Of a stretch of 64,000 bases of DNA, positions 1 to 8,242 are shown in pieces. Source of the DNA: Paenibacillus cellulosilyticus (GTDB lineage: Bacteria > Bacillota > Bacilli > Paenibacillales > Paenibacillaceae); NCBI RefSeq assembly GCF_003182255.1, contig NZ_QGTQ01000002.1, forward strand, positions 482,767 through 546,766. Reading direction: 5' to 3'. The position numbers were made by a program, and so were the translations under genes. The number at the start of each line of letters is the position of its first letter. Positions within the stretch are counted from its first letter, which is position 1. Below the pieces are notes generated by a model. It was not told the origin of the DNA. It did not search any database and was given only the letters and a program-made list of their open reading frames with translations.

Positions 1-632
<632 letters not shown>

Positions 633-647
633 TTAAACCCTCATTGA

Positions 648-718
648 GCGGGTGTTTAAACGGAGAAGCGGCGTTTGACGCATGAGCGTCCCGTCGTATT
701 CCCTGCTTAAACACCCGC
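648..718 (-). other. Long inverted repeat between ilvN and ilvC
   Basis: Two perfect 12-base arms, GCGGGTGTTTAA at 648-659 and its reverse complement at 707-718, enclose about 47 bases. A second hairpin, GACGC-ATGA-GCGTC, lies inside them. Neither side has a U-run, so it is not an ordinary intrinsic terminator. In the ilv transcript it would fold about 37 bases ahead of the ilvC start. It could be a processing or stability element; that role is inference. The rest of 612-874 holds only the ilvC ribosome site. Confidence 0.5.
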
Positions 719-874
719 CCAAAGCGGGAATTTGCATAAATGGGTCCGATGCGGCTTGTCCCACATTCGGCTCTGGATTGAATACGATTATTGCTCGATA
801 ACTTGCGTCTGCCTATCTCTATTGTCTAGGATAAGCAGAATGATTTCAAACACCAAAACGTGGTGATTCGATGC

Positions 875-1360
875 TTACTTCACGCTGCCGCGAACCATCG
901 CCGTAACGCCTGTGCGAGTCAGCTCACGGATGCCGTAAGGCTTGAGAAGCTCAACCATTGCGTCGATTTTCTCCGTATCGCCAACAACTTGTACGATCAT
1001 CGACTGCGGGCCGATATCAACAACTGCCGCACGGAACGTCTCAACAACGCCAAGAATTTCTGGGCGAGCCGCAGGCTCCGCGCTCACTTTAATGAGCGCG
1101 AGCTCGCGGGCAACCATTGGGTTGCTGCTGACGTCGACAACTTTGATTACGTCGATCAGCTTATACAGCTGCTTCGTGATTTGCTCCAGCGTATTGCCAT
1201 CGCCTGTTGTGACGATAACCATGCGGGACAGGCCTGGCTCTTCGCTGGAACCAACCGTAATGCTCTCGATATTAAAGCCGCGGCGACCGAACAAGCCAGA
1301 TACACGCTGCAGAACGCCGGGCTGATCGTTGACGAGAATTGCTATTGTATGTTTTTTCAT
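875..1360 (-). CDS. ilvN: Acetolactate synthase small (regulatory) subunit
   Basis: Regulatory subunit of acetohydroxyacid synthase, which binds IlvB and gives it valine feedback control. The 161 residues start MKKHTIAILVNDQPGVLQRV and contain an N-terminal ACT domain (about residues 3-77, with the FGRRGFNIESI block). A C-terminal small-subunit domain contains PYGIRELTRTG. The length matches the family. The ATG at 1358-1360 overlaps the ilvB stop by four bases, so the two subunits are translationally coupled. It is also called ilvH in other species. Confidence 0.96.
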   Translation of the reverse strand: MKKHTIAILVNDQPGVLQRVSGLFGRRGFNIESITVGSSEEPGLSRMVIVTTGDGNTLEQITKQLYKLIDVIKVVDVSSNPMVARELALIKVSAEPAARPEILGVVETFRAAVVDIGPQSMIVQVVGDTEKIDAMVELLKPYGIRELTRTGVTAMVRGSVK

Positions 1361-3105
1361 TCCGCATCCCCCAAGATCATGTCGTCGATCGTGTTTCCTT
1401 GCGTTACCATCGGATACACGTTCTCACCTTTACGGACGACGAATTCAACGACCGCAGGACCTGGATGACGAAGCGCCGCTTCCCATGCTTCACGCGCTTC
1501 TTCCTTGTTCGTAGCACGGAAGCCTTTTACCCCGTATGCATCCGCAAGCTTCACGAAATCCGGGCTGCCTGCCAGGTCGATGTGGCTGTAACGGTTGTCA
1601 TAAATAATTTCCTGCCATTGACGAACCATGCCCAGCACTTGGTTGTTAATAATCGCGACTTTAACCGGAATGTTGTTGATGGCACAAATCGCGAGCTCTT
1701 GCGCGCACATCTGCATGCCGCCGTCACCGTTAATAGAGACAACTACGCGATCCGGATTCGCCATCTGAGCACCAATTGCCGACGGGAAGCCGAAGCCCAT
1801 CGTACCGAGACCGCCCGATGTAACGAAAGAACGCGGTTTGTTGAATTTGTAATATTGAGCAGCCCACATCTGGTGCTGACCTACGTCTGTCGTGACGATC
1901 GCATCGCCGTTCGTCGTCTCGTGCAGCATTTCGATTACCCATTGTGGTTTGAGCTCTGTGTTCGAATCCACATACGTCATCGGGAATTCCGCCTTGAGCG
2001 CTGTGAGATGTTCACGCCATGCAGCAGCCTTAGCAGCCGGCTTCGCTTCAGCGTTTGCAGTCTCGAGCACCGTCTTCACATCGCCAACGATCGGAATGTC
2101 TGTCGGCACGTTCTTGCCGATCTCCGCTGGGTCAATATCAATGTGAACGATCTTCGCATTCGGAGCAAACCCGTCCAGCTTCATCGTTACGCGGTCGTCG
2201 AAACGTGCGCCGATGTTAATGAGCAGGTCCGAGCCTTGGATCGCTTTGTTCGAAGCGTAAGCGCCGTGCATACCTGGCATGCCTACCCACAGATCGTTGC
2301 CGCTTGGGAAACCGCCAAGACCAAGAAGCGTCGTCACAACTGGAATACCCGTCTTCGTTGCGAATTCAAGCAGTTCTTCATGAGCGCCGGAGTATACAAC
2401 GCCGCCGCCTGCAAGAATGAGCGGACGTTCTGCTTCTTCGATTGCTTTGAGCATTTTGTCCACTTGCTGCTTCTTCGGCGCTACCGTTGGGTTATAGCCG
2501 CGCATGCTTACTTCGCCACTAGCTGGTTTGAAGAGCGTCTTCGCTGCGGATACGTCCTTCGGAATGTCGATCAGAACGGGACCTTTGCGACCCGTGTTCG
2601 CAATGTGGAATGCCTCATGAATGATGCGCGGCAGATCTTCAGCGTTGCGTACCAGGTAGCTGTGCTTTGTGATTGGCATCGTGATGCCAACGATGTCCGC
2701 TTCTTGGAATGCGTCCGTACCCATAGCGGATTGAACAACGTTACCCGTAATAACAACGAGAGGAACGGAATCCATATATGCCGTTGCGATACCCGTTACC
2801 AGGTTCGTTGCCCCTGGACCTGACGTTGCGATACATACGCCAACATTGCCGCTTGCACGAGCATAACCGTCCGCTGCGTGAATAGCGCCTTGTTCGTGGC
2901 GTGTCAGGATGTGATGGAAATCATCAAATCCGTGCATCGCATCGTAAATATATAAGACGGCGCCGCCCGGGTAGCCGAATACACACTCGACACCTTCAAG
3001 CACCAGACTACGAAGCAATATTTCGGAACCGGTAATGACCTCCGGTTTGCTCATTTTCTCGATCAGTTCTTGTTTCGAACGCAGTGTTGCGCCTTGCGTC
3101 GCCAT
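1357..3105 (-). CDS. ilvB: Acetolactate synthase large (catalytic) subunit
   Basis: Thiamine-diphosphate enzyme that condenses two pyruvates, or pyruvate with 2-oxobutyrate: the first common step of branched-chain amino acid synthesis. The 582-residue protein has the N-terminal TPP domain with catalytic Glu71 in RHEQGAIHAADGYARASG. The central FAD-type domain and the C-terminal TPP motif GDGGMQM...INN are also present. The start at 3105 follows a GGAGAG site. It is the first gene after the T-box leader and overlaps ilvN by 4 bases. Regulation is expected by uncharged leucyl-tRNA through the leader and by valine through IlvN. Confidence 0.97.
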   Translation of the reverse strand: MATQGATLRSKQELIEKMSKPEVITGSEILLRSLVLEGVECVFGYPGGAVLYIYDAMHGFDDFHHILTRHEQGAIHAADGYARASGNVGVCIATSGPGATNLVTGIATAYMDSVPLVVITGNVVQSAMGTDAFQEADIVGITMPITKHSYLVRNAEDLPRIIHEAFHIANTGRKGPVLIDIPKDVSAAKTLFKPASGEVSMRGYNPTVAPKKQQVDKMLKAIEEAERPLILAGGGVVYSGAHEELLEFATKTGIPVVTTLLGLGGFPSGNDLWVGMPGMHGAYASNKAIQGSDLLINIGARFDDRVTMKLDGFAPNAKIVHIDIDPAEIGKNVPTDIPIVGDVKTVLETANAEAKPAAKAAAWREHLTALKAEFPMTYVDSNTELKPQWVIEMLHETTNGDAIVTTDVGQHQMWAAQYYKFNKPRSFVTSGGLGTMGFGFPSAIGAQMANPDRVVVSINGDGGMQMCAQELAICAINNIPVKVAIINNQVLGMVRQWQEIIYDNRYSHIDLAGSPDFVKLADAYGVKGFRATNKEEAREAWEAALRHPGPAVVEFVVRKGENVYPMVTQGNTIDDMILGDAE

Positions 3106-3142
3106 CCTTCATCTCTCCTTTCATTAAACCAAACAACAAAAC

Positions 3143-3482
3143 AACAAAAAAGCCTTCCGTCTCCGTCTACTCATATTCTGAGCTACGGGACGAAAGGCAT
3201 TATCTTCCGTGGTACCACCCAATTTCGTTACGTACTTCGCAGTACGCAACCTCGGCAGGTAAAAACGGCGTGCACGCAAAACGCTTTTACCTTCAGCACA
3301 GTAACGTGTGCCACGCGATGCCCCCTAATACGCGAATCTGAATTCGCTTTTCAAGGGAATAGCTCCGAGGTGAGCTCGTCGAAAAGGGATTTTGGCGATG
3401 GTTGCAGCAAGTTCCATCCGCTCTCTGAGCAAAAGAGCCCTTAACACTTCGTCCTCATCATTGCCGATAACGTATTAGCTTA
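3143..3482 (-). promoter_or_regulatory. T-box leader of the ilv operon (leucine specifier)
   Basis: A T-box riboswitch that reads tRNA aminoacylation. The transcript shows a stem I with an AGAGAG bulge element. The specifier loop GAG-CUC-ACC gives a CUC (Leu) codon at 3372-3374. The antiterminator motif GGGTGGTACCACG lies at 3208-3220, followed by a terminator hairpin. When tRNA-Leu is uncharged, its acceptor end should pair with the T-box and allow read-through into ilvBNC. The Leu assignment rests on the position of CUC before ACC, as in other T-boxes, and matches the B. subtilis ilv-leu operon. Confidence 0.9.
3145..3198 (-). terminator. T-box regulated terminator before ilvB
   Basis: The stem GCCTTTCGTC (3189-3198) pairs with GACGGAAGGC (3152-3161), followed by a seven-U run at 3145-3151. 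It is mutually exclusive with the antiterminator that contains the T-box sequence. Confidence 0.88.
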
Positions 3483-3488
3483 GAACCT

Positions 3489-3517
3489 ATTATATGCTTG
3501 CGGTTACGGTTCGTCAA
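3489..3517 (-). promoter_or_regulatory. Sigma-A promoter of the ilv operon
   Basis: TTGACG (3512-3517), a 17-base spacer and a perfect TATAAT (3489-3494). It sits just upstream of the T-box stem I, so transcription should begin near 3482. Confidence 0.85.
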
Positions 3518-3610
3518 GCCTCGGATTCCCGCTTACGAAATCTTATGTATCGGATGCGCCGCAGGCGATCATACCGCATACACTACCGTAGCACAGTTAA
3601 GGAGGCTTTC

Positions 3611-4114
3611 ATGGCCGTGAGCGTGTCCATTCGTCCAAGATCGCCGCGTCAGGATGATTCCGCAATTCTTCAACTCATCCGTGACGAGATCATTCCGTAC
3701 TCTTACCTTTACTCCCTTCAGGACGCCCCTACGCAAGATGAGCTGCGCAAACGGCTTGATCTGGGAGCAACTTATTCCGCCGTCTTCCCATCGACAAGCA
3801 AGCCGTACGGCTTCGTCCATGCAGTAGCTCAGGGCCACCTTTTATATGTTGACCTACTTGCCGTACTTCCATCCTGCCGAAAACGTGGCGCGGGAAGGCT
3901 TCTGATGGAAAATGCGGAGTCTTATGGCATTGCAGTCGGCTGCCAGGAGGCACTTCTGTTCGTCGATGAAGGCAATGACGCGGCGCGGCGCTTCTATGAG
4001 AAGCTTGGCTACCGCGTCACCGGATTCTCAGACCGTGTACGCTGTTATGAGATGCGCAAGCCGTTCAGTGGGTTTGGCGTGCTAGGCATGAGTAGGCGTA
4101 CAAGAAGAGGTTAA
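3611..4114 (+). CDS. GNAT family N-acetyltransferase
   Basis: A 167-residue GCN5-related acetyltransferase; the substrate cannot be read from the sequence. The fold is visible as an N-terminal SIRPRSPRQDDSAILQLIRD helix and a central LLYVDLLAVLPSCRKRGAGRLLM block, which contains the R/Q-x-x-G-x-G/A acetyl-CoA loop (RKRGAG). A C-terminal DAARRFYEKLGYRVTGFS block follows, typical of the last strand-helix. The open frame extends upstream, but ATG 3611 has AAGGAGG six bases ahead and is chosen. It faces the Gly-rich gene and their stop codons overlap by four bases. It diverges from the ilv promoter and has no clear operon partner. Confidence 0.82.
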   Translation: MAVSVSIRPRSPRQDDSAILQLIRDEIIPYSYLYSLQDAPTQDELRKRLDLGATYSAVFPSTSKPYGFVHAVAQGHLLYVDLLAVLPSCRKRGAGRLLMENAESYGIAVGCQEALLFVDEGNDAARRFYEKLGYRVTGFSDRVRCYEMRKPFSGFGVLGMSRRTRRG

Positions 4115-4524
4115 TAATACCCGCCGCTCTTTGGTCCATACGGTCCGCCGCCGTATGGACCATACTGTCCACCTCCGTAAGGGCCGCCACCGCCATAGCC
4201 TTGGCCCTGACCACCGCCGTAGCCGCCATAGCCAGGGCCGCCGCCGTAGCCGCCGCCATACGGCGGGCAGCATTTTCCACCGCCGCCGCCCCAACCCCAG
4301 CCGCCGCCAGCAAACAAACCGATCGCCAGCAGATCAAACAAAATGAGCGGCAAAATCGCCCGCGTCTGCACGCCACCGCTATTGTTGCCAATTGTCTCTA
4401 CATAAAGTGTATGATCATCAACACGCATGAGCCTGCCAACGACAGTCGTCCCGTCACGCTTCGTTGCGTAAATCGTTTTGCCAACCAGTTGCTTCGCCTC
4501 ATACTCGGAAACATTGCGTTTCAT
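4111..4524 (-). CDS. Small protein with Gly/Tyr/Pro-rich C-terminus, possibly spore or surface associated
   Basis: The 137-residue protein has two parts. Residues 1-55 (MKRNVSEYEAKQLVGKTIYA...) look like a small beta-rich, SH3/Sm-like domain with RDGTTVVGRLMRVDDHTLYV. It is followed by a short hydrophobic stretch, LPLILFDLLAIGLFAGGG. The last 65 residues are almost only Gly, Tyr, Pro and Gln (repeats such as YGGGPGYGGYGGG). The ATG at 4524 sits eight bases after GGGAGGG; a GTG nine bases upstream is too close to that site. Similar Gly/Tyr tails occur in Bacillota spore-coat proteins, but no specific family is recognised. The stop overlaps the GNAT stop. Confidence 0.75.
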   Translation of the reverse strand: MKRNVSEYEAKQLVGKTIYATKRDGTTVVGRLMRVDDHTLYVETIGNNSGGVQTRAILPLILFDLLAIGLFAGGGWGWGGGGGKCCPPYGGGYGGGPGYGGYGGGQGQGYGGGGPYGGGQYGPYGGGPYGPKSGGYY

Positions 4525-4600
4525 AAAGAACACCCTCCCTTCCCGTAGTCCTGTAGACTATGTGAGGGGAGTACATTGTGCTTGTACGTTTGTACCGTTT

Positions 4601-4831
4601 CACCCCACCCAAACCCTTCCCTCGTAAGGGAGGGCTCCAAGGGCTCTGCCCTCTGGACACCCGAAGGACTGGTCTAGATACGCTGGTACGTATGCTTGCT
4701 TTTGTCCCTTTGGGACACGCTCTACGTTATATGGGACTAGGTACGGTTGTGTAATTGCACCATGTTCGAGATGGTGCATCATACGAGCGGGTACTCGCTT
4801 TTCGTCCCTGCGGGACACGCTTTACGTGTAG
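4601..4831 (-). repeat. Composite hairpin repeat, copy A
   Basis: Non-coding element built of hairpin modules, read here on the minus strand. Two GTCCC-x2-3-AGGGAC hairpins each sit in AAGCG...AAGC context. They are followed by a TCCAG...CTTGGA hairpin, then CCCTCCCT...AGGG with a trailing GGGTTTGGGTGGG. The same module order is found in copy B (6755-7012), with differences that mostly keep the stems. Shorter relatives are at 35168-35318 and 53967-54142. An open frame of 72 codons crosses it but is only a by-product. It fills the gap between the Gly-rich gene and the HAD gene. Confidence 0.75.
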
Positions 4832-4854
4832 CAATCGAGTGACAAGAGAAGCAA

Positions 4855-5535
4855 TTAACTGGTGGTCTTCAACATAGGAATCAATTCAGTTAAGGAATAT
4901 ACGATGTAGTCCGGGGTGCAATGCTCTGGGTGAGGTTTGTTTTTGCGATTAATCCATGCTGCCTTGATGCCGACGTTATGGGCACCTATGATGTCGTTGG
5001 TGAAGGAATCGCCGATGTGAAGAACTTCGAAGGGCTGCAGATTATAAGCAATCAATGCTTCTTGAAAGATATCAGCTCTTGGCTTATAGGATCTTACTTC
5101 TTCACTTGTAATGATTGAATTGAGTTGCATGTTGTTATGTTGTATAGCAGCCTCTATATCTCCACGATCAATGTTGGACACAATGACAGTCGGGACCTGA
5201 ATAGCTCCCAAGAACTCGATCGTATCCTCGAACAGAGCTGGTGTTTGCCAATGCTCAAATAATATTTCACTTAATTCTCTAGGATTTTCACTCGATTGAA
5301 CAAATGCAATTGTATCCTCAAGCGATGCGATCTCGATATCACGCTGCGTCTTGAAATCATGTCCATAGGCCAGATCAAGCCGACTCGAGAATGCATGCCA
5401 CCAGTATCGCCCTATCTCCTTTGTGCTTGTAAGAACGGTTGACGAAGCCAGAATCCTATCGCATATCTCCTCAATAAACAGATCATCCTCATGAACGAGC
5501 GTTCCATAAAAATCTAGAAAAACAGCCTTATACAT
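4855..5535 (-). CDS. HAD superfamily hydrolase
   Basis: A 226-residue haloacid-dehalogenase-like hydrolase, probably a small-molecule phosphatase in the cytosol. Motif I is LDFYGTLV at residues 7-14, so the second Asp of the usual DxD is replaced by Tyr, as in the DxYGT form seen in haloacid-dehalogenase-type members. Motif II is VSNIDRG, motif III uses the Lys of KPRADIFQEAL, and motif IV is HIGDSFTNDIIGA. An all-helical cap lies at about residues 15-90. The start MYKAVFLDF follows a weak GGGAG site. It stands alone on the minus strand between repeat A and a divergent rightward gene. The substrate is unknown. Confidence 0.85.
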   Translation of the reverse strand: MYKAVFLDFYGTLVHEDDLFIEEICDRILASSTVLTSTKEIGRYWWHAFSSRLDLAYGHDFKTQRDIEIASLEDTIAFVQSSENPRELSEILFEHWQTPALFEDTIEFLGAIQVPTVIVSNIDRGDIEAAIQHNNMQLNSIITSEEVRSYKPRADIFQEALIAYNLQPFEVLHIGDSFTNDIIGAHNVGIKAAWINRKNKPHPEHCTPDYIVYSLTELIPMLKTTS

Positions 5536-5709
5536 CTTGTTTTATCTCCCGTGATAAGAGCTTAGATTCAGAGCTTAGGCATTTCCAACTTTAGCCCCTC
5601 CTACGTTAGATGCATGTTTAGAAATGAAAGAGACTTTAGAATAAGAACTGGAAGCGCTTTAATATTCTTTCACTTCCCCTGCTCTATCAGCAAAGGAGGA
5701 ACTATTATA

Positions 5710-6726
5710 ATTTCAACATCTCACGGCCTGATGCTTCCCATTAGCCAGCCGCCAATAGCCTCGTGGGCAAATCAAGCTCATCTTATGTCCATCATTCTTC
5801 GGCAGCCTGCCAGTCTGGAATGGATCTACTCGCACTATATTCAGCTGGAGCTTCTTCAAGGCTTGTCCGGAGTAGATTATCTCATCAATTACACTTTTCC
5901 AGATGCACCTGAAGCCGTATGTCCCTGGCTGGAAGTCCGTCATGTTCCAAGGACAAGCATCGAGGGCAATATTGTGCCATGGCTGCAAGAACGCCTTATG
6001 GAAGGATACTACATCTACTTATTCCTAAATACCTATCACTTGCCCAGCTACTCCTCCTATCACGAAAGCGATTATGCACACGATCCACTTATCGTTGGTT
6101 TTGACAGCAGTGCCCACACCTTCGCTATCCGAGATTTCCATTCCAACCCCAAAGGCTATTTCAAATACGAAACATTTAACGTCGATTTTGCTTCACTGGA
6201 GAGGTCATATAACACGATGTCGGAGGACATGGATAAGCTCGGCGGTGTTCAGTTGCTCCGTGTCAACGCTAATTGCACGTATCAATTCGATTCAAAGCTT
6301 GCAGCTAACTCGATTGCAGACTATCTAGAAAGCAGGTGCTCCTATCCCAAAGTCCGCAACTGGCTCACCACACCTGTGTTTTCTTACGGTTTACAGCTAT
6401 ACGCCCATCTTTCTGAGCATTTTCGCAGCGTAGCAGAAGGCAAGGCCTCACCAGACTTCCGCCTGCTTCACGTGTTCCACGATCACAAGCTGCTCATGCG
6501 GCATAGACTCCACTTCATGGCGTACCAGAAGCACCTTATTCCCGAGCATCTTGCAGTTAATTACGACCAAGTACTCACAACCAGCCTGCGTCTACGAAGC
6601 ATCGCCCTCAAATACTACCTCACCCGAGACACAAAATATCTTCATAAATGCGACCCACTCCTATCTGATTTACAAAATAAAGAGCACCAAACGCTGCTCG
6701 CCATCATCGACGCTCTCCGCTCCTGA
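5710..6726 (+). CDS. C39/BtrH-like papain-fold protein, apparent ATT or ATA start
   Basis: About 338 residues. A middle segment YIYLFLNTYHLPSYSSYH, then DPLIVGFDSSAHTFAIRD, resembles the His-Asp half of C39-like/BtrH-N cysteine-peptidase folds found beside peptide and aminoglycoside pathways. No catalytic Cys is obvious, so it may be a non-peptidase acyl-transfer or binding protein. The start is unusual: a perfect AAAGGAGGA at 5692-5700 is followed in frame only by ATT 5704, ATA 5707 and ATT 5710. The nearest ATGs are 5614, with no ribosome site, and 5731, which is 31 bases past it. ATT 5710 is given here. It is a single gene between the HAD gene and repeat B. Family assignment is tentative. 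Confidence 0.6.
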   Translation: MSTSHGLMLPISQPPIASWANQAHLMSIILRQPASLEWIYSHYIQLELLQGLSGVDYLINYTFPDAPEAVCPWLEVRHVPRTSIEGNIVPWLQERLMEGYYIYLFLNTYHLPSYSSYHESDYAHDPLIVGFDSSAHTFAIRDFHSNPKGYFKYETFNVDFASLERSYNTMSEDMDKLGGVQLLRVNANCTYQFDSKLAANSIADYLESRCSYPKVRNWLTTPVFSYGLQLYAHLSEHFRSVAEGKASPDFRLLHVFHDHKLLMRHRLHFMAYQKHLIPEHLAVNYDQVLTTSLRLRSIALKYYLTRDTKYLHKCDPLLSDLQNKEHQTLLAIIDALRS

Positions 6727-6754
6727 AAAACAAAGGTAGCTGTAGCTCCACCAC

Positions 6755-7012
6755 TAAAGTAAAGCGTGTCCCACAGGGACGTAAGCGAGTACCCGCACGT
6801 ATGACGCGCCCGTCGAACTAGTCTGCAGACCCACAACCCTATCAAGTCTCCGTCAACATAAAGCGTATCCCGCAGGGACGACAAGCGAGCGCACGCTCCG
6901 ACGTACCTAGACCAGTCCTGCGGGGTCCAGGGGGCCAGCCCCCGGAGCCCTCCCTCTAGAGGGAGGGTTTGGGTGGGTGCCTCACTCCCCCTTGAGGGGG
7001 CCAGTTGGGGTG
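6755..7012 (+). repeat. Composite hairpin repeat, copy B
   Basis: The plus-strand counterpart of copy A. It starts with AAAGCGTGTCCCACAGGGAC and AAGCGAGTACCCGC, then a second unit AAAGCGTATCCCGCAGGGAC. Then come CCTAGACCAGTCCT, a GGGGGC-CA-GCCCCC stem, the perfect stem CCCTCCCTC-TA-GAGGGAGGG, and GTTTGGGTGGGTG. A final CTCCCCC...GGGGG hairpin is extra. It ends directly at the rplT terminator. The long open frame on the other strand here has no ribosome site and is rejected. Confidence 0.75.
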
Positions 7013-7013
7013 A

Positions 7014-7053
7014 AACAAAAACGAGCCTCGCTCCACTTAAGGAACAAGGCTCG
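7014..7053 (-). terminator. Terminator of infC-rpmI-rplT
   Basis: A 13-bp stem (CGAGCCTTGTTCC with GGAGCGAGGCTCG, two or three G-U pairs) with loop TTAAG, followed by a U-run, 17 bases after the rplT stop. Confidence 0.9.
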
Positions 7054-7069
7054 TACATCGCGTATATGA

Positions 7070-7429
7070 CTACGCGTTGATTTTTTGTTTTGCTACGCCT
7101 GCAAGCGAGTTGAACGCGTTGATGTCGTTGACTGCGAGGTCAGCGAGGATCTTACGGTTAACTTCGATGCCAGCCAGCTTCAGGCCGTACATGAATTTGT
7201 TGTACGACAGACCGTTTTGACGCGCTGCTGCGTTGATACGAACGATCCACAGTTTGCGGAAGTCGCGTTTAACTTGGCGACGGTCGCGGTATGCATACAG
7301 CAACGATTTCATTACTTGCTCTTTAGCTGTTTTAAACAGGCGATGTTTCGAACCGAAGTAACCTTTCGCCAGCTTCAAAATCCGTTTACGACGACGAGCG
7401 CGGACGAAGCCGCCTTTAACTCTTGCCAT
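7070..7429 (-). CDS. rplT: 50S ribosomal protein L20
   Basis: Assembly-initiating large-subunit protein that binds 23S rRNA and, in many Bacillota, represses its own operon through the leader RNA. The 119 residues start [20 protein letters not shown] and contain [21 protein letters not shown] and [20 protein letters not shown], as in bacterial L20. The length is exactly typical. It is the last gene of infC-rpmI-rplT, 65 bases after rpmI, with its own AGGAGGT site and a strong terminator behind it. Confidence 0.98.
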   Translation of the reverse strand: MARVKGGFVRARRRKRILKLAKGYFGSKHRLFKTAKEQVMKSLLYAYRDRRQVKRDFRKLWIVRINAAARQNGLSYNKFMYGLKLAGIEVNRKILADLAVNDINAFNSLAGVAKQKINA

Positions 7430-7494
7430 GAGTGAAGACCTCCTGTAGGTTGTTTTAGTTTATAAAGTGCATCGCGAGTGCTCGCGATTATAGA

Positions 7495-7695
7495 CTATTT
7501 CAGGTTAGCCAAACCTTGTTGAATACGACGAACGTCGCCAGCAGCCATGAGTGGTTGGCCAGCGAGAACGCGTTTTTGACGACCGGATTTGTGCGAAAGC
7601 AGGTGATTTCTGTACGCTTTGTAGCGTTTTACTTTGCCCGTACCAGTAATTTTGAAGCGGTCTTTCAGACTGCTGTGCGTTTTCATCTTAGGCAT
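7495..7695 (-). CDS. rpmI: 50S ribosomal protein L35
   Basis: Small basic large-subunit protein of 66 residues. MPKMKTHSSLKDRFKITGTG, KVKRYKAYRNHLLSHKS and RQKRVLAG are standard L35 sequence. It is preceded by an AAGGAGG site and sits 25 bases after infC in the conserved infC-rpmI-rplT order. Confidence 0.98.
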   Translation of the reverse strand: MPKMKTHSSLKDRFKITGTGKVKRYKAYRNHLLSHKSGRQKRVLAGQPLMAAGDVRRIQQGLANLK

Positions 7696-7720
7696 TCGAG
7701 TGTTCCTCCTTGAATTTATG

Positions 7721-8242
7721 TTAGCTTGTAGTTTTTGGCGCCAAAATCATGATCATACTGCGGCCTTCCAATTTAGGGAAACGCTCAACGCTGCATAATT
7801 CGGCGACTGCAACTTCTTTCGCAAGGCGGTCAAGGATACGCTGTCCGATCGCTGCGTGCGCGATTTCGCGACCGCGGTAACGAACAGAGCATTTGACTTT
7901 GTCGCCTTCCTTCAGAAACTTCACAACATTGCGCAGTTTCGTCTGGTAGTCGTTTTCTTCAATGTTCGAGCGGAACCATACTTCCTTCAGATCAACGATC
8001 TTCTGGTTCTTACGGGCTTCCTTCTCTTTCTTCTGCTGCTCATACCGGAACTTGCCGTAATCCATGATCCGACAAACTGGCGGTTTCGCCTGCGGTGCGA
8101 CATTGACAAGATCCATGCTTGCATCGACTGCCAGTTGAAGAGCTTCGCGAATCGACATAACGCCGAGCTGCTCTCCCTCTGCTCCAACTACGCGAACCTC
8201 GCGAGCGCGGATTTCGTCATTGATCTGATGTTCTCTGCTAAT
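7721..8242 (-). CDS. infC: Translation initiation factor IF-3 with AUU start codon
   Basis: Binds the 30S subunit, prevents subunit joining and proofreads initiator tRNA pairing. The 173-residue protein starts (M)SREHQINDEIRAREVRVV. It has the N-domain with GEQLGVMSIREAL, then the linker and C-domain KEVWFRSNIEENDYQTKLRN. No ATG, GTG or TTG fits. The ATT at 8240-8242 lies eight bases after GGAGGTG and matches the known AUU start of infC, which IF-3 itself discriminates against, giving autoregulation. A longer in-frame reading from 8371 would run through the leader terminator and is rejected. Confidence 0.95.
   Translation of the reverse strand: MSREHQINDEIRAREVRVVGAEGEQLGVMSIREALQLAVDASMDLVNVAPQAKPPVCRIMDYGKFRYEQQKKEKEARKNQKIVDLKEVWFRSNIEENDYQTKLRNVVKFLKEGDKVKCSVRYRGREIAHAAIGQRILDRLAKEVAVAELCSVERFPKLEGRSMIMILAPKTTS

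Noticed and set aside
1339-2823. Long open frame on the plus strand opposite ilvB
   Set aside because: It mirrors ilvB codons, lacks a ribosome site and has an improbable residue mix rich in Arg, Cys and His; ilvB is certain.
4600-4818. 72-codon open frame on the minus strand
   Set aside because: It lies inside composite repeat A, and its sequence follows from the hairpin modules; no ribosome site.
5710-6726. Bacteriocin or lantibiotic export system around the C39-like protein
   Set aside because: No ABC transporter, precursor peptide or modification enzyme lies nearby, and no catalytic Cys is evident.
6642-7058. 138-codon open frame on the minus strand
   Set aside because: It covers composite repeat B and the rplT terminator; composition follows the repeats.
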